The notes below the pieces were generated by a model. The model did not search any database. It worked only from the letters and a program-made list of their open reading frames with translations, and was not told the DNA's origin. A program made the translations under genes and the position numbers. DNA of 64,000 nt from Shewanella indica. GTDB lineage: Bacteria > Pseudomonadota > Gammaproteobacteria > Enterobacterales > Shewanellaceae. Below are positions 17,928 to 26,718 of the stretch, piece by piece. Numbering within the stretch: the first letter of the stretch is position 1; each line of letters begins with the position of its first letter. The DNA is taken from positions 1 to 64,000 of the forward strand of contig NZ_NIJK01000036.1 in NCBI RefSeq assembly GCF_002836975.1. Reading direction: 5' to 3'.

Positions 17928-19388
17928 GTGTCCAGTCTCAGCCAATTGCAACCTCAGCCGCTATGGCAGTGGTTTGAACAAATCTGTGCCATTCCTCACC
18001 CATCCAAGCATGAAGCCGCGCTCAGCCAGTATATTCAGAGCTGGGCCAAAGACCGTCAGCTTGAAGTTATCGAAGATAAAGTCGGTAACCTGATTATTCG
18101 CAAAGATGCCACTCCCGGGATGGAAAACCGCAAACCCGTGGTGATCCAGGCCCATATAGATATGGTGCCGCAGAAAAATGCCGATAAAGAGCATGACTTC
18201 GTCAAAGATCCGATCCAGCCCTGGATTGATGGCGACTGGGTCAAGGCCCAGGGCACGACTCTGGGTGCCGATAACGGCATAGGCATGGCATCGGCGCTGG
18301 CCATTCTCGGCAGTGACGATATTCCCCACGGGCCGCTGGAAGTGCTGCTGACCATAGATGAAGAAGCGGGTATGACAGGAGCCTTTGGCCTGGAAGCCGG
18401 TATGCTTCGCGGTGAAATCCTGATCAACACAGATTCAGAGCAGGAAGGCGAAATCTACATGGGCTGCGCCGGTGGCGTGGATGCCGAGATCGCCCTGCCA
18501 ATGGTCTGGGAAGCCACAGGCGAGGGTTTCCAGGCATTCAACCTGACGCTCTCCGGGCTCAAGGGTGGCCACTCGGGGGTGAACATTCACCTGGGACGAG
18601 GTAATGCCAATAAGCAGCTGGCCCGTTTTCTGTTTGAACACAGCGAAAGCCTGCAGCTGGAACTAGCCGAATTCAACGGCGGCTCGCTGCGTAACGCCAT
18701 TCCCCGTGAAGCCAGTGCCACTATTCTGGTACCGGCCGAACAAGCCACAGCGTTGAGCGAAGCCGCCGCGGCTTTCCAGGCGCTGCTTAGAGAAGAGCTG
18801 GCGGTTGCCGATCCGGCCGCTTGCCTGACTCTCACCGAAGTGCCGCTGCCTGCCAAGGTGATGAGCGAGCAGAGTCAGAACACTCTTATCGATCTGCTGC
18901 ATGCCTGCCCCAATGGTGTCATGCGGATGAGTGACGAGATTGAAGGCGTGACCGAGACCTCACTCAACCTCGGGGTGATCAATACCAGCGAACAGGATGT
19001 CAAACTCCTGTGCCTGATCCGCTCCTTAATTGACTCTGGTCGCAGCCAGGTTGAAGGCATGCTGATCGCCCTGGCCAACCTGGCCGGTGCCGAGATTGAT
19101 CTTTCCGGCGCCTACCCAGGCTGGAAGCCAGACAGCCAGTCTCCTGTAATGGCGATTGTGCGCGACACCTATCAGGACATCTACCATAAAGAGCCGGTGA
19201 TCATGGTGATCCATGCCGGTTTGGAATGTGGCCTGTTCAAGGAGCCCTATCCGGCCATGGATATGGTGTCTATCGGCCCCACCATACGCTTCCCCCACAG
19301 CCCGGATGAAATGGTGAATATCACCACAGTGGGCCAATACTGGCAGCTGCTGTTGGCGGTACTGGAACGTATTCCCGAAAAGGCCTGA
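17928..19388 (+). CDS. pepD: Aminoacyl-histidine dipeptidase PepD
   Basis: 486 residues from the GTG at 17928, chosen because AGGAG lies six bases upstream and because the length then matches E. coli PepD; the frame is open further upstream. It is an M20-family metallopeptidase hydrolysing Xaa-His dipeptides such as carnosine. Zinc-site motifs are visible: VIQAHIDMVPQ, TTLGADNGIGMA, LTIDEEAGMTGA, NTDSEQEGE and the late LECGLF. It is cytosolic and monocistronic, ending at a bidirectional terminator shared with dps. Confidence 0.96.
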   Translation: MSSLSQLQPQPLWQWFEQICAIPHPSKHEAALSQYIQSWAKDRQLEVIEDKVGNLIIRKDATPGMENRKPVVIQAHIDMVPQKNADKEHDFVKDPIQPWIDGDWVKAQGTTLGADNGIGMASALAILGSDDIPHGPLEVLLTIDEEAGMTGAFGLEAGMLRGEILINTDSEQEGEIYMGCAGGVDAEIALPMVWEATGEGFQAFNLTLSGLKGGHSGVNIHLGRGNANKQLARFLFEHSESLQLELAEFNGGSLRNAIPREASATILVPAEQATALSEAAAAFQALLREELAVADPAACLTLTEVPLPAKVMSEQSQNTLIDLLHACPNGVMRMSDEIEGVTETSLNLGVINTSEQDVKLLCLIRSLIDSGRSQVEGMLIALANLAGAEIDLSGAYPGWKPDSQSPVMAIVRDTYQDIYHKEPVIMVIHAGLECGLFKEPYPAMDMVSIGPTIRFPHSPDEMVNITTVGQYWQLLLAVLERIPEKA

Positions 19389-19546
19389 TACCTTGATTAA
19401 GACACTTAAGCCTTGAATAGATAGCGCCAAACGACTTGGCGTGGCAGCCAGGCGACAAGTGAGTGGCTCTCCATCAACATGGGCAAACTATGTGATTGGG
19501 GTAAGCGAACCTTGCCAACACAAATGCCACTTCAATAAAGGCAATT

Positions 19547-19586
19547 AAAAAAAAGCCGCACCGGAGCACTCCGGGGCGGCTTTTTG
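19547..19586. terminator. Bidirectional terminator between pepD and dps
   Basis: A GC-rich stem (GCCGC, CCGGAG / TCCGG, GCGGC) with A residues before and T residues after, serving the convergent pepD and dps transcripts. Confidence 0.85.
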
Positions 19587-19609
19587 ATGCGTAGCGCCTA
19601 GCGTTTAGG

Positions 19610-20104
19610 CTATTCCTCCAGCAAGCTACGCAACATCCAGGCAGTCTTTTCATGGACTTCCAGCCTGCGGGTCAGCAGATCGGCGCTCGGCTGGTCATTG
19701 GCCTTGTCGATAACGGGGAACAGATCTCTGGCGGTGCGGGCCGTGGCCTCCTGGGCTTCAACCAGATGTAATATCATCTCATTGGCAGAGGGCACACCTT
19801 CCACTTCCTTGATGGATGCCAGGCGAACAAACTCTTTATAAGTCCCGGGCGCCGGATACCCCAGGGCGCGGATCCGCTCGGCAATTTCATCCAGCGCATT
19901 CCACTGCTCTGTGTATTGATCCATAAACATCTGATGCAGGCTGTTGAACTGTGGGCCTTTGACGTTCCAATGGAAATTATGGGTCATCAGATACAGGGTA
20001 TAACTGTCGGCCAGCAGCGCGGAAAGCCCCGCGACAATTTTTTTACGATCTGCATCATTGATGCCTATATCTATAGTGGGTGCCTTGACTTTCTTGGTTG
20101 CCAT
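19610..20104 (-). CDS. dps: Dps-family ferritin-like DNA-protection protein
   Basis: 164 residues from the ATG at 20102-20104, which follows AGGAG at five bases' distance; the longer frame to 20236 is rejected. Dps proteins assemble into dodecamers that oxidise and store iron and protect DNA in stress. The ferroxidase helix motifs THNFHWNVKGPQF and MDQYTEQWNALDEIAERIRA are present. The lysine-containing N-terminus (MATKKVKAPT) may contact DNA. An inverted repeat lies in the leader (20130-20151). Confidence 0.95.
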   Translation of the reverse strand: MATKKVKAPTIDIGINDADRKKIVAGLSALLADSYTLYLMTHNFHWNVKGPQFNSLHQMFMDQYTEQWNALDEIAERIRALGYPAPGTYKEFVRLASIKEVEGVPSANEMILHLVEAQEATARTARDLFPVIDKANDQPSADLLTRRLEVHEKTAWMLRSLLEE

Positions 20105-20464
20105 ATACACTCCTTTTGCTTGTTGGCGATAGTCGCACTCAATGGCGACTAAAGATAAATAGCTATAACAGGGTGGAGGCTTGCGCCCCCATAAACTGTG
20201 ATCCACTACACAGTTTGTCCAGTTGGAGCTTCCCAATGGCTATCTAAATAACTGTTTTGATAAAACCACTCACAACCAGGGGCTGAACCAGAAAAGACAA
20301 AATCTTTTGTCCATTCGCTGGATAATATTTAGCCATCCCAAAACCTTCAGCTTATGTTCATCAAAGGCGACTTATCCTGAAGCCACTGATGGGGAATTGC
20401 GTCGCAAGACCTCAGTTAGATCACTTGCCAGGCTGGTAACCATACCGGCCTAAAGGAGGCAACC
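20105..20464. promoter_or_regulatory. Divergent promoter region dps / DUF3300 gene
   Basis: 360 bases without a gene. On the dps side, TAGTCGC (20130-20136) and GCGACTA (20145-20151) form a perfect inverted repeat in the leader, possibly an operator or hairpin. The remaining sequence shows no recognisable regulator site. Confidence 0.4.
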
Positions 20465-21847
20465 ATGAACAAGCTGAAAATCTGGCTGCAGCACAGTGTG
20501 CTTATCCTGTGTCTGTTTGGCCTGCCAACTACGGCGCTGCAGGCCGCCGAATCCGGCAGTGATATCCGGGAGCCCGAGCTGATGCAGCTGCTCTCCCCTA
20601 TCGCTCTCTATCCGGACACCCTGTTGACCCATATGTTAATCGCCTCAACCTATCCACTGGAACTGGTGCAGGCACAGCGCTGGCGCAAACAGCGCAGCCA
20701 TTGGGGCAATGAACGCCTGATGGCCGAAGCCGAGAACCAGGATTGGGATCCCAGTGTGATGGCGCTTATCGCCTTTCCGGAAGTGTTGAACAAGATGAGC
20801 ACAGATTTGGACTGGACAGCCCGCTTGGGCGAAGCCTTTATCGCCGATGAAGGGCGGGTGATGGATGGGATTCAAACCCTGAGACAAGCCGCCTGGGATG
20901 CCGACTCATTAAATGACCTGGGTAACCTTAACGCCAGACGCGACGAACGTCAGATAGTGATAGCACCGACCCGCACCGAGATTATCTATGCCCCTTACTA
21001 CGACAGTCGCCGTGTCTATGGCCATTGGCACTGGAGCAGCTACCCACCTATCTATTGGGACCCTTTCCCCGGATATGTGCGCTACCACTCCAGTCCGTTT
21101 TACTGGCGCAGTGCCGGGGTCAGCATTTCATTTAACTTCTTCTTCAGCGCCTTTCATTGGCATGACAGAGTGATCTGGGTCGATTATCGCCACAAACACT
21201 ATAATCACTACCGGCCAAGACTGGCCTATAGTCAGGGAGCCCAGCGCTGGAGCCATAACCCGCACCACAGACGTGGCGCCCATTATCGCCACCCTGGGCT
21301 GCAACAACGCTACAACAAGGCGGTATACAACAAGCCGCACAAGCGTTATGAATCCCAGGCCCGCAGCTTCAACCATAGCCAGAGGCTGCATCAGGACAGA
21401 AACAAGCAACAAAAGCAGTTGCAGCATGAGCTAAAGCAGCGCAGGGAACACAATAGCCGTGAATGGCGCGCCGCTGACAAGAGGGAGAAGATGCATAGGG
21501 GCGAGCCACAAAAAGTTCGCCAGCTGTCACAGCAGCCGTCATATAGGAGTGCCAATAGCAGTGCCAACGCCGCCGACAAAACGATGCGGGCTAAACATCA
21601 GGCCAGAGACAGACAGTTGCAACAGGCATCAAACCAGCACACTAACACTACTTATAGACAAGCTGAAAAGCGCCGGCAACAGGCAGATAAACAACAGCAG
21701 CCACAGAGACGCTATCAGCCTCAGAGCCAATCGAAGGTGCAGCATCCGCAGCGAGCTCAGCCACAGCGCCATCAGGCTGAGCGACGCCAGCCCAACCGTG
21801 CTCAGGAGCACAGACAACGTGCAGTGCATCAACAAAGAGAGCGTTGA
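20465..21847 (+). CDS. DUF3300 family secreted protein with Q/H/R-rich tail
   Basis: 460 residues. AGGAGG stands just before the ATG. A signal peptide covers about residues 1-29 (ILCLFGLPTTALQAAES). The DUF3300 domain follows (about 35-230: LLSPIALYPDTLLTHMLIAS, then IVIAPTRTEIIYAPYYD), ending in a tryptophan/tyrosine-rich stretch with a hydrophobic segment. The last 230 residues are low-complexity, rich in Gln, His, Arg and Asn, strongly basic and probably disordered. The family is found in Gram-negative envelopes and has no known function. The tail could bind polyanions or metals. Confidence 0.88.
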   Translation: MNKLKIWLQHSVLILCLFGLPTTALQAAESGSDIREPELMQLLSPIALYPDTLLTHMLIASTYPLELVQAQRWRKQRSHWGNERLMAEAENQDWDPSVMALIAFPEVLNKMSTDLDWTARLGEAFIADEGRVMDGIQTLRQAAWDADSLNDLGNLNARRDERQIVIAPTRTEIIYAPYYDSRRVYGHWHWSSYPPIYWDPFPGYVRYHSSPFYWRSAGVSISFNFFFSAFHWHDRVIWVDYRHKHYNHYRPRLAYSQGAQRWSHNPHHRRGAHYRHPGLQQRYNKAVYNKPHKRYESQARSFNHSQRLHQDRNKQQKQLQHELKQRREHNSREWRAADKREKMHRGEPQKVRQLSQQPSYRSANSSANAADKTMRAKHQARDRQLQQASNQHTNTTYRQAEKRRQQADKQQQPQRRYQPQSQSKVQHPQRAQPQRHQAERRQPNRAQEHRQRAVHQQRER

Positions 21848-21893
21848 AAAAGCCGGGTTAAAAGTAGCACTTGCCCTAAAGTGAAAACGAATG

Positions 21894-21926
21894 AAAAAGA
21901 CAGGTCCAGTACTGGCCTGTCTTTTT
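21894..21926. terminator. Bidirectional terminator between DUF3300 gene and grxB
   Basis: AAAAAGACAGG and CCTGTCTTTTT pair perfectly, with an inner CCAGT/ACTGG palindrome. It serves both convergent genes. Confidence 0.88.
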
Positions 21927-21957
21927 GGGTGTAGTTGTATGACTCAGATAAAGCCGC

Positions 21958-22608
21958 TCAGACGGCTCTGTCGTCGTACAAGTCGATTTGAGTCAGCGCT
22001 GCCACCTCTTCGATATAGGCACGCACTCTGGCCGGGAATACCAGCCCCTTGACCATGGTCAGGTTTCTCAGGCCGGGGAACAGGTTGATATCATCAATAC
22101 TCAACTTATTGCCCCTCTCCGACGGCAATAGCAGCCAGTCGAGCCGTGGCCAACACTTAGCCAGGCCCTCAAGAAAATCGGCCGTTTGCGCAAGCGCTTT
22201 TTCGAAAGACATCTCTATCATGGCGCTCTTGTTTTGGGTAAACCAGGCAATCGCCTCTTGGCAGCCAAATTCAGGCAGGCCGAGCAACACATTGCGGGGA
22301 TAGAGCAAGCGATTGCTGAAATAACCGGATGCCTCCTGCCATTGGCTGACAGCATCGGCCTGGCTGGCAAGGGTAATGACCGGCTTACCATCCAGATTAT
22401 CCAGATAACTGACGATATCCAGGCTCTCGGCCATGAAGCTGCCATCGGCTTTTTGTAAAATGGGTACCATATTGGCGCCGACCATAGCTATTCTGGACTC
22501 CACATCATGGTTTTGCAGATAGACCCGCTCCACCGGCAACGCCTTAAGCCCCACCAGCATCATAGCCTTGACGCAATAGGGACAATGGTCAAACACAAAA
22601 AGCTTCAT
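21958..22608 (-). CDS. grxB: Glutaredoxin 2
   Basis: 216 residues, the size of GST-like Grx2 rather than of small glutaredoxins. The active site CPYC is at residues 9-12 (FDHCPYCVKAMM), followed by a GST-type N-domain (VPILQKADGSFMAESLDIVS) and a helical C-domain. It reduces protein disulfides and glutathione-mixed disulfides in the cytosol. Its start overlaps the stop of the upstream hydroxylase gene (TGATG at 22606-22610), so they form a two-gene operon. Confidence 0.95.
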   Translation of the reverse strand: MKLFVFDHCPYCVKAMMLVGLKALPVERVYLQNHDVESRIAMVGANMVPILQKADGSFMAESLDIVSYLDNLDGKPVITLASQADAVSQWQEASGYFSNRLLYPRNVLLGLPEFGCQEAIAWFTQNKSAMIEMSFEKALAQTADFLEGLAKCWPRLDWLLLPSERGNKLSIDDINLFPGLRNLTMVKGLVFPARVRAYIEEVAALTQIDLYDDRAV

Positions 22609-23528
22609 CAGTACTCCTTAGCTTCCTTGGAACTGTCAGGGCCATCAGCATATCCTCCGAGGCCAGAGCTGGGCAACTCCTGACTGGCCGGCGGTGCAAA
22701 CAGCAAACGCCAACGTTGCCTGAAACTAAGCCCGGGGCGGCTCACTTCCGCCAACATATCGCGCCATTCGGCAAAAGTGACTGTCACAGGATTAAAGCTG
22801 TTCACCGGCTTGGTAATACCATAGCGCACGGTTTCCCGCTCCGGCTCGAAGCTGCCGAATAATCTATCCCAAATGATCAACACCCCGGCGTAGTTCTTAT
22901 CTATGTACTGAGGATTACGGCCGTGGTGCACCCTGTGGTGGGACGGAGTGTTGAATATCCACTCCAAGGGCCCAAGACGTTTGATGGCCTGGGTATGGAC
23001 AAAAAATTGCAGTCCCAGATTAAGCAGCACCACAAATACCACCCAGTTGGGGTCGAAGCCTATGATCACCAAGGGCAACCAAAACAGCCACATGCCCGCC
23101 AATGGGTACATCAGGCTCTGACGAAAGGCGGTGGAAAAATTCATGTTTTCCGAGCTGTGGTGCACTACATGGGCGGCCCACATCCAGCGGCACCTGTGGC
23201 TGGCCCGGTGGAACCAGTAATAGCAAAAGTCCTGTCCCAGCATCAGCAGTAGAAAGGTCCAGCCATTCATCTCAATGTCGAACAAACGCCAGCCGAATAA
23301 CCACAAATACAGTTTGGCCAGCAGTAACCCTGTGAGAATATCGGCGCCCTGGTGCATGCCTGCCAGCACAAAGTTACAGAAAACCTCCGCCGGTCGATAG
23401 CGGGCATTCTCGGGTAAACGTCTGAGGCGGTCACCGAAAAACCATTCCAATGCCATACAGATGAAGAACAGCGGCGCCAATACCAGCAGCAGCCATTCAG
23501 GATGTGAAATAAGTAAATTGAAATCCAT
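22608..23528 (-). CDS. Sterol desaturase / fatty acid hydroxylase family membrane protein
   Basis: 306 residues with four or more membrane segments. The di-iron histidine motifs of the superfamily are present: HRASH, HVVHHSSEN and HRVHHGRN. The chemistry would be hydroxylation or desaturation of a lipid; the substrate cannot be deduced. Transcribed with grxB and probably with the DUF2804 gene upstream (21-base gap). Confidence 0.9.
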   Translation of the reverse strand: MDFNLLISHPEWLLLVLAPLFFICMALEWFFGDRLRRLPENARYRPAEVFCNFVLAGMHQGADILTGLLLAKLYLWLFGWRLFDIEMNGWTFLLLMLGQDFCYYWFHRASHRCRWMWAAHVVHHSSENMNFSTAFRQSLMYPLAGMWLFWLPLVIIGFDPNWVVFVVLLNLGLQFFVHTQAIKRLGPLEWIFNTPSHHRVHHGRNPQYIDKNYAGVLIIWDRLFGSFEPERETVRYGITKPVNSFNPVTVTFAEWRDMLAEVSRPGLSFRQRWRLLFAPPASQELPSSGLGGYADGPDSSKEAKEY

Positions 23529-23549
23529 TTTTATTCCTTTTATTCCAAC

Positions 23550-24611
23550 TCACCATTTGGCAAAGTGATCTTCTGTCAGGCCGCTCTGCTGCACCAGCTC
23601 ATGGCGCTGGCCCAGGGAGTCTTTGACCCAACCGGAAAACAGCCCGGTATACTGGCGAAAATTGCTTTTAAGCAGCCCCAGATTGAGCCTTTCGCTGCGG
23701 CACCCCAAGGGCGAAAATGCCAACTCCAGCTCGCCGCGCTCAGACCAAACTCGCCATTGGCCGCCGGATGCTGCCCTGCGGTCAAACTCAAAATGCACCG
23801 GCGACAGCAAATGCCTGGCACCATCAACCCAGAGCACGTTTTCACAAGAGCCGGTCTCGTTGACTCCGGCCGCCAGGTTTAGCCCCAACCCCTTGCCATC
23901 AATATCTGCATTGATAGAGGCCCAGCGCCAACTGGTTTCCCGGCGCATAAAGCCTGCGGAAAAGTCATAACCTGCTCTGGCATGCAGCAGCGGCTGGGGT
24001 TCATGATTGAAGGACAACTGGCCGTAGACCTTGAGGGCATTGTGTTTTTGGGTATAGGTCCAACCGCTGTAACCGGTTGGACTGCAAAGCGCCATCGGCA
24101 AGCTGAGCGGTTCGGGAACCAAGGTCAGTTCCCCCTCAAGTGGCATTCCCTGTAGTTTAAGATCCAGGCTCAGTTGCCATTGTCCCTGCTCACGCCGAAA
24201 GTGAATGCCGCCCATACGGCTCTCCCCCTGCCATGGCGAACGGCTCAGGTTAAAACCAGCGGGCGGCCGCAGCAGATTCTGCTGATACATGCGACGACTT
24301 TGCAAATCAAACAGATAACAGAAACCACTGCCAAGATAGGCGATATCCGCCAAGGCAACGCCCAGCATCCATCTGGGGCTATTAAGGCCAATAAACTCAA
24401 ACTGCTTATAACTGCAGCGCTGTTTCAGGCGTGAAACCCTGCGGTCCATCTCATTGAACAGCTGAAAGTCTGCCAATCCCAGGCTTTTCGGCGGGCCGTC
24501 GAAATGCCCAAACAGAGGCCGGCCGTGAACATCTATCAAAGAGTCAGGCGCCGCCTGGGTAGCAACCCCTGATTGAGTCGTCGGCAAAGGCCCGGATTTC
24601 AATTCCAACAT
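23550..24611 (-). CDS. DUF2804 family protein
   Basis: 353 residues with no signal peptide. The sequence fits DUF2804: WASINADIDGKGLGLNLAAG, DGARHLLSPVHFEFD and a C-terminal YTGLFSGWVKD. The fold is predicted to be beta-rich and lipocalin-like, judging by alternating polar and aromatic residues. No function is established for the family. Standing directly upstream of a lipid-hydroxylase-type membrane enzyme suggests a role with lipids, which is inference from context only. Confidence 0.85.
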   Translation of the reverse strand: MLELKSGPLPTTQSGVATQAAPDSLIDVHGRPLFGHFDGPPKSLGLADFQLFNEMDRRVSRLKQRCSYKQFEFIGLNSPRWMLGVALADIAYLGSGFCYLFDLQSRRMYQQNLLRPPAGFNLSRSPWQGESRMGGIHFRREQGQWQLSLDLKLQGMPLEGELTLVPEPLSLPMALCSPTGYSGWTYTQKHNALKVYGQLSFNHEPQPLLHARAGYDFSAGFMRRETSWRWASINADIDGKGLGLNLAAGVNETGSCENVLWVDGARHLLSPVHFEFDRRAASGGQWRVWSERGELELAFSPLGCRSERLNLGLLKSNFRQYTGLFSGWVKDSLGQRHELVQQSGLTEDHFAKW

Positions 24612-24952
24612 ATTCCCAACAGCTGTTTTTAGAGCAATAACTTGACTCTACCCTGTCGCCGTCGGAGATTGAACCCTTGAATGTTACAAAAATGAAAAAC
24701 CACTTGCAGAATACGATCTGGTTTACGATGTCATTCAGAAACGCTAACTGACAAAGACACCCCTTGATAATCTATACTAGCTGTTTCACGGGATTGATAC
24801 TTGAGTTTGCCCCTTGGCGGCCTACGCGCAAAGAACCCGCAAAAATCTCCCTCTGGCTGAACCAAAGTCGGTTATCTGCCATAAGCAGATGCTGGAAGCC
24901 AAACTCAAATCTGGTTATCCTGATGCCACCTTTTTTACAGCTTCGGATTTTT

Positions 24953-25519
24953 ATGAAACGGCTTGCTACCTTGATGCTGGGGTCGGCGCTGCTCTTTGGC
25001 TGCGCCAGTCATACCCCCAACTTTATTGCCCTGAGCCCTGAACTGCCTGCGGTCACGCCACAGACCTCGCTGGAGCCTGCTCTGGCGCTGCAAACCCTGG
25101 ATACCCGCACCGCCAATTTTATTGTGCGATTCAATGAAGACGGCAAAGCCGCACGTCTGGTCAGCCCGGCCGAGCCACCCAGGGCCCAACTGGATCAACT
25201 GTTTCGTCAAGGTTTTGCCAAGGCCGGATACCGAATTGATCCCGCCAGTGGGAAAGAAGTGCAGCTGCAGCTGATTGAACTGCTCACTGATGTGGATGAA
25301 TCCAGCTTCGGCTTCGAAGCCAAAACCAATGTCAGCATCAATCTGCTGGCGAAAAACAGCAGCCATACCCTGACCAAGCGCTATAAGGCCAAGGGGCTGC
25401 TCAAGGGGCCTTTCGGTGCCGACTTCGCCTCACTGGAACTGGACATGAACAAACTGATCACCCAGTTGACCGGCGAAATACTCAACGACCCCGAGCTGCA
25501 CAGCTTTTTGCAGCAGTAA
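24953..25519 (+). CDS. YajG family lipoprotein
   Basis: 188 residues from the ATG at 24953, chosen because it opens a lipoprotein signal (MKRLATLMLGSALLFGCAS, lipidated Cys17); the longer frame from 24764 would bury it. The mature protein shows the YajG pattern (LDTRTANFIVRF, later LTKRYKAKGLLKGPFGADF). It is probably anchored in the outer membrane. As in E. coli, yajG lies near ampG, here with a cyclophilin and a small gene between. Confidence 0.88.
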   Translation: MKRLATLMLGSALLFGCASHTPNFIALSPELPAVTPQTSLEPALALQTLDTRTANFIVRFNEDGKAARLVSPAEPPRAQLDQLFRQGFAKAGYRIDPASGKEVQLQLIELLTDVDESSFGFEAKTNVSINLLAKNSSHTLTKRYKAKGLLKGPFGADFASLELDMNKLITQLTGEILNDPELHSFLQQ

Positions 25520-25584
25520 TTTATTGGGCCGGTCGGTGACTCACAGGCCTGCCCGTCTGCAACACTATGATAAGGAATCTGGTC

Positions 25585-26169
25585 ATGAGCCGATGGATAC
25601 TCGCAGCCGTATTGATGCTGACCAGTCAGCTGGCGCTGGCATTGGATATACAAAAAGACAATCTCTACCCTCAAGTGGAATTTGATACCAGCATGGGCAA
25701 AATCGTGGTCGAGCTCGACCGCACCCGGGCGCCCATTACTGTGGACAACTTTCTCACCTATGTGGTGCGCGGCGACTACAACAACACATTGTTTCACCGC
25801 ATTATTGCCGATTTCGTGGTTCAGGGCGGCGGCCTCAGTCCCAAGTATGAAGAACTGCCGTCAGACAAGCCGATAGTCAATGAGTCGGGCAACGGCCTGT
25901 CCAACAGCCTAGGCACTATAGCTATGGCCAGAGAGAATGCCCCCCATTCGGCCACCCGCCAGTTTTACTTCAATGTGGCCGACAACAAAAAGCTCGACCC
26001 ATCCTCCAGGCGCTGGGGCTATGCCGTATTCGGTGAAGTCAGCCAAGGGCTTGAAGTTCTGCAGAATATGGCGCTGGTAGAGACAGGCACCAACAGCACC
26101 TTGGGTTGGCCCGACGTGCCGGTCACCCAAGTTTTGTTGAAGAAAGCCACACTTCTGCCCAGAAATTAA
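25585..26169 (+). CDS. Periplasmic peptidyl-prolyl cis-trans isomerase (cyclophilin, PpiA type)
   Basis: 194 residues from the second ATG (25585), which has AAGGA at a proper distance; the first ATG (25567) has none. The signal peptide is WILAAVLMLTSQLALA. The cyclophilin domain shows FDTSMGKIVVELD, NTLFHRIIADFVVQGGG, and MARENAPHSATRQFYFNVADN with the catalytic arginine/phenylalanine set. It isomerises X-Pro bonds during folding of exported proteins. Confidence 0.93.
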   Translation: MSRWILAAVLMLTSQLALALDIQKDNLYPQVEFDTSMGKIVVELDRTRAPITVDNFLTYVVRGDYNNTLFHRIIADFVVQGGGLSPKYEELPSDKPIVNESGNGLSNSLGTIAMARENAPHSATRQFYFNVADNKKLDPSSRRWGYAVFGEVSQGLEVLQNMALVETGTNSTLGWPDVPVTQVLLKKATLLPRN

Positions 26170-26236
26170 CCCCAGGCACGGCTCAGTATCAAAAAGCTGT
26201 CTATACTGAACCTGGCAAACATAAGGAGGCGATCTG

Positions 26237-26557
26237 ATGACCCCGGAAGAGTTCATCGATGTGAAAGCGCCCCAACTGGCTCATTACGGCAAAGCATTCT
26301 TGAGCGACAAGCTGGAATTTAATGAAGTCAGATTGTATCTGTGGGATACCCTGGAAGAATGGCATCAGCTGAACTTGCAGGGGGAAGCGCAAACGGATGT
26401 CGAACGCGTATTTTGGCACTTGTTGTACGCCTTCGATAAATGGCCCGATTGGGTATTGCACGGTAACCAGTTTTTGCGCCAGCAACTGGACGACTGCTGT
26501 GAATACCTGTTCTGTGGTGGCCCCATACCCGAAGGCTGTATCGGCGTCAGACCCTGA
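26237..26557 (+). CDS. Conserved hypothetical protein
   Basis: 106 residues with a strong AAGGAGG site. Acidic, tryptophan-rich and probably all-helical (LYLWDTLEEWHQLNLQ, VERVFWHLLYAFDKWPDWVL). It has a C-terminal CC pair and CGGPIPEGC. No signal peptide or membrane segment. I do not recognise the family. It follows the cyclophilin by 67 bases and is closed by a strong terminator. Confidence 0.8.
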   Translation: MTPEEFIDVKAPQLAHYGKAFLSDKLEFNEVRLYLWDTLEEWHQLNLQGEAQTDVERVFWHLLYAFDKWPDWVLHGNQFLRQQLDDCCEYLFCGGPIPEGCIGVRP

Positions 26558-26612
26558 GACAGACGTTAATCTACCCCGCCCGAGTGACACTTTAATGACA
26601 TGGGCAACCAAT

Positions 26613-26636
26613 CCCCGGCAAAGCCGGGGATTTTTT
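26613..26636 (+). terminator. Rho-independent terminator
   Basis: CCCCGGC / GCCGGGG with loop AAA, followed by ATTTTTT. It closes the yajG-cyclophilin-hypothetical transcript before ampG. Confidence 0.9.
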
Positions 26637-26718
26637 ATTGGGCAAACACCCAAGCACGCCTTGAAGTCGCAGGCGCAGGCTTTTACTCTAAGGCCTTTGA
26701 CTCTCACCAAGCCGTGCC

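Noticed and set aside
24814..25041. 75-codon frame starting upstream of the YajG gene
   Set aside because: It overlaps the lipoprotein start in another frame, has no ribosome site and matches no family I know.
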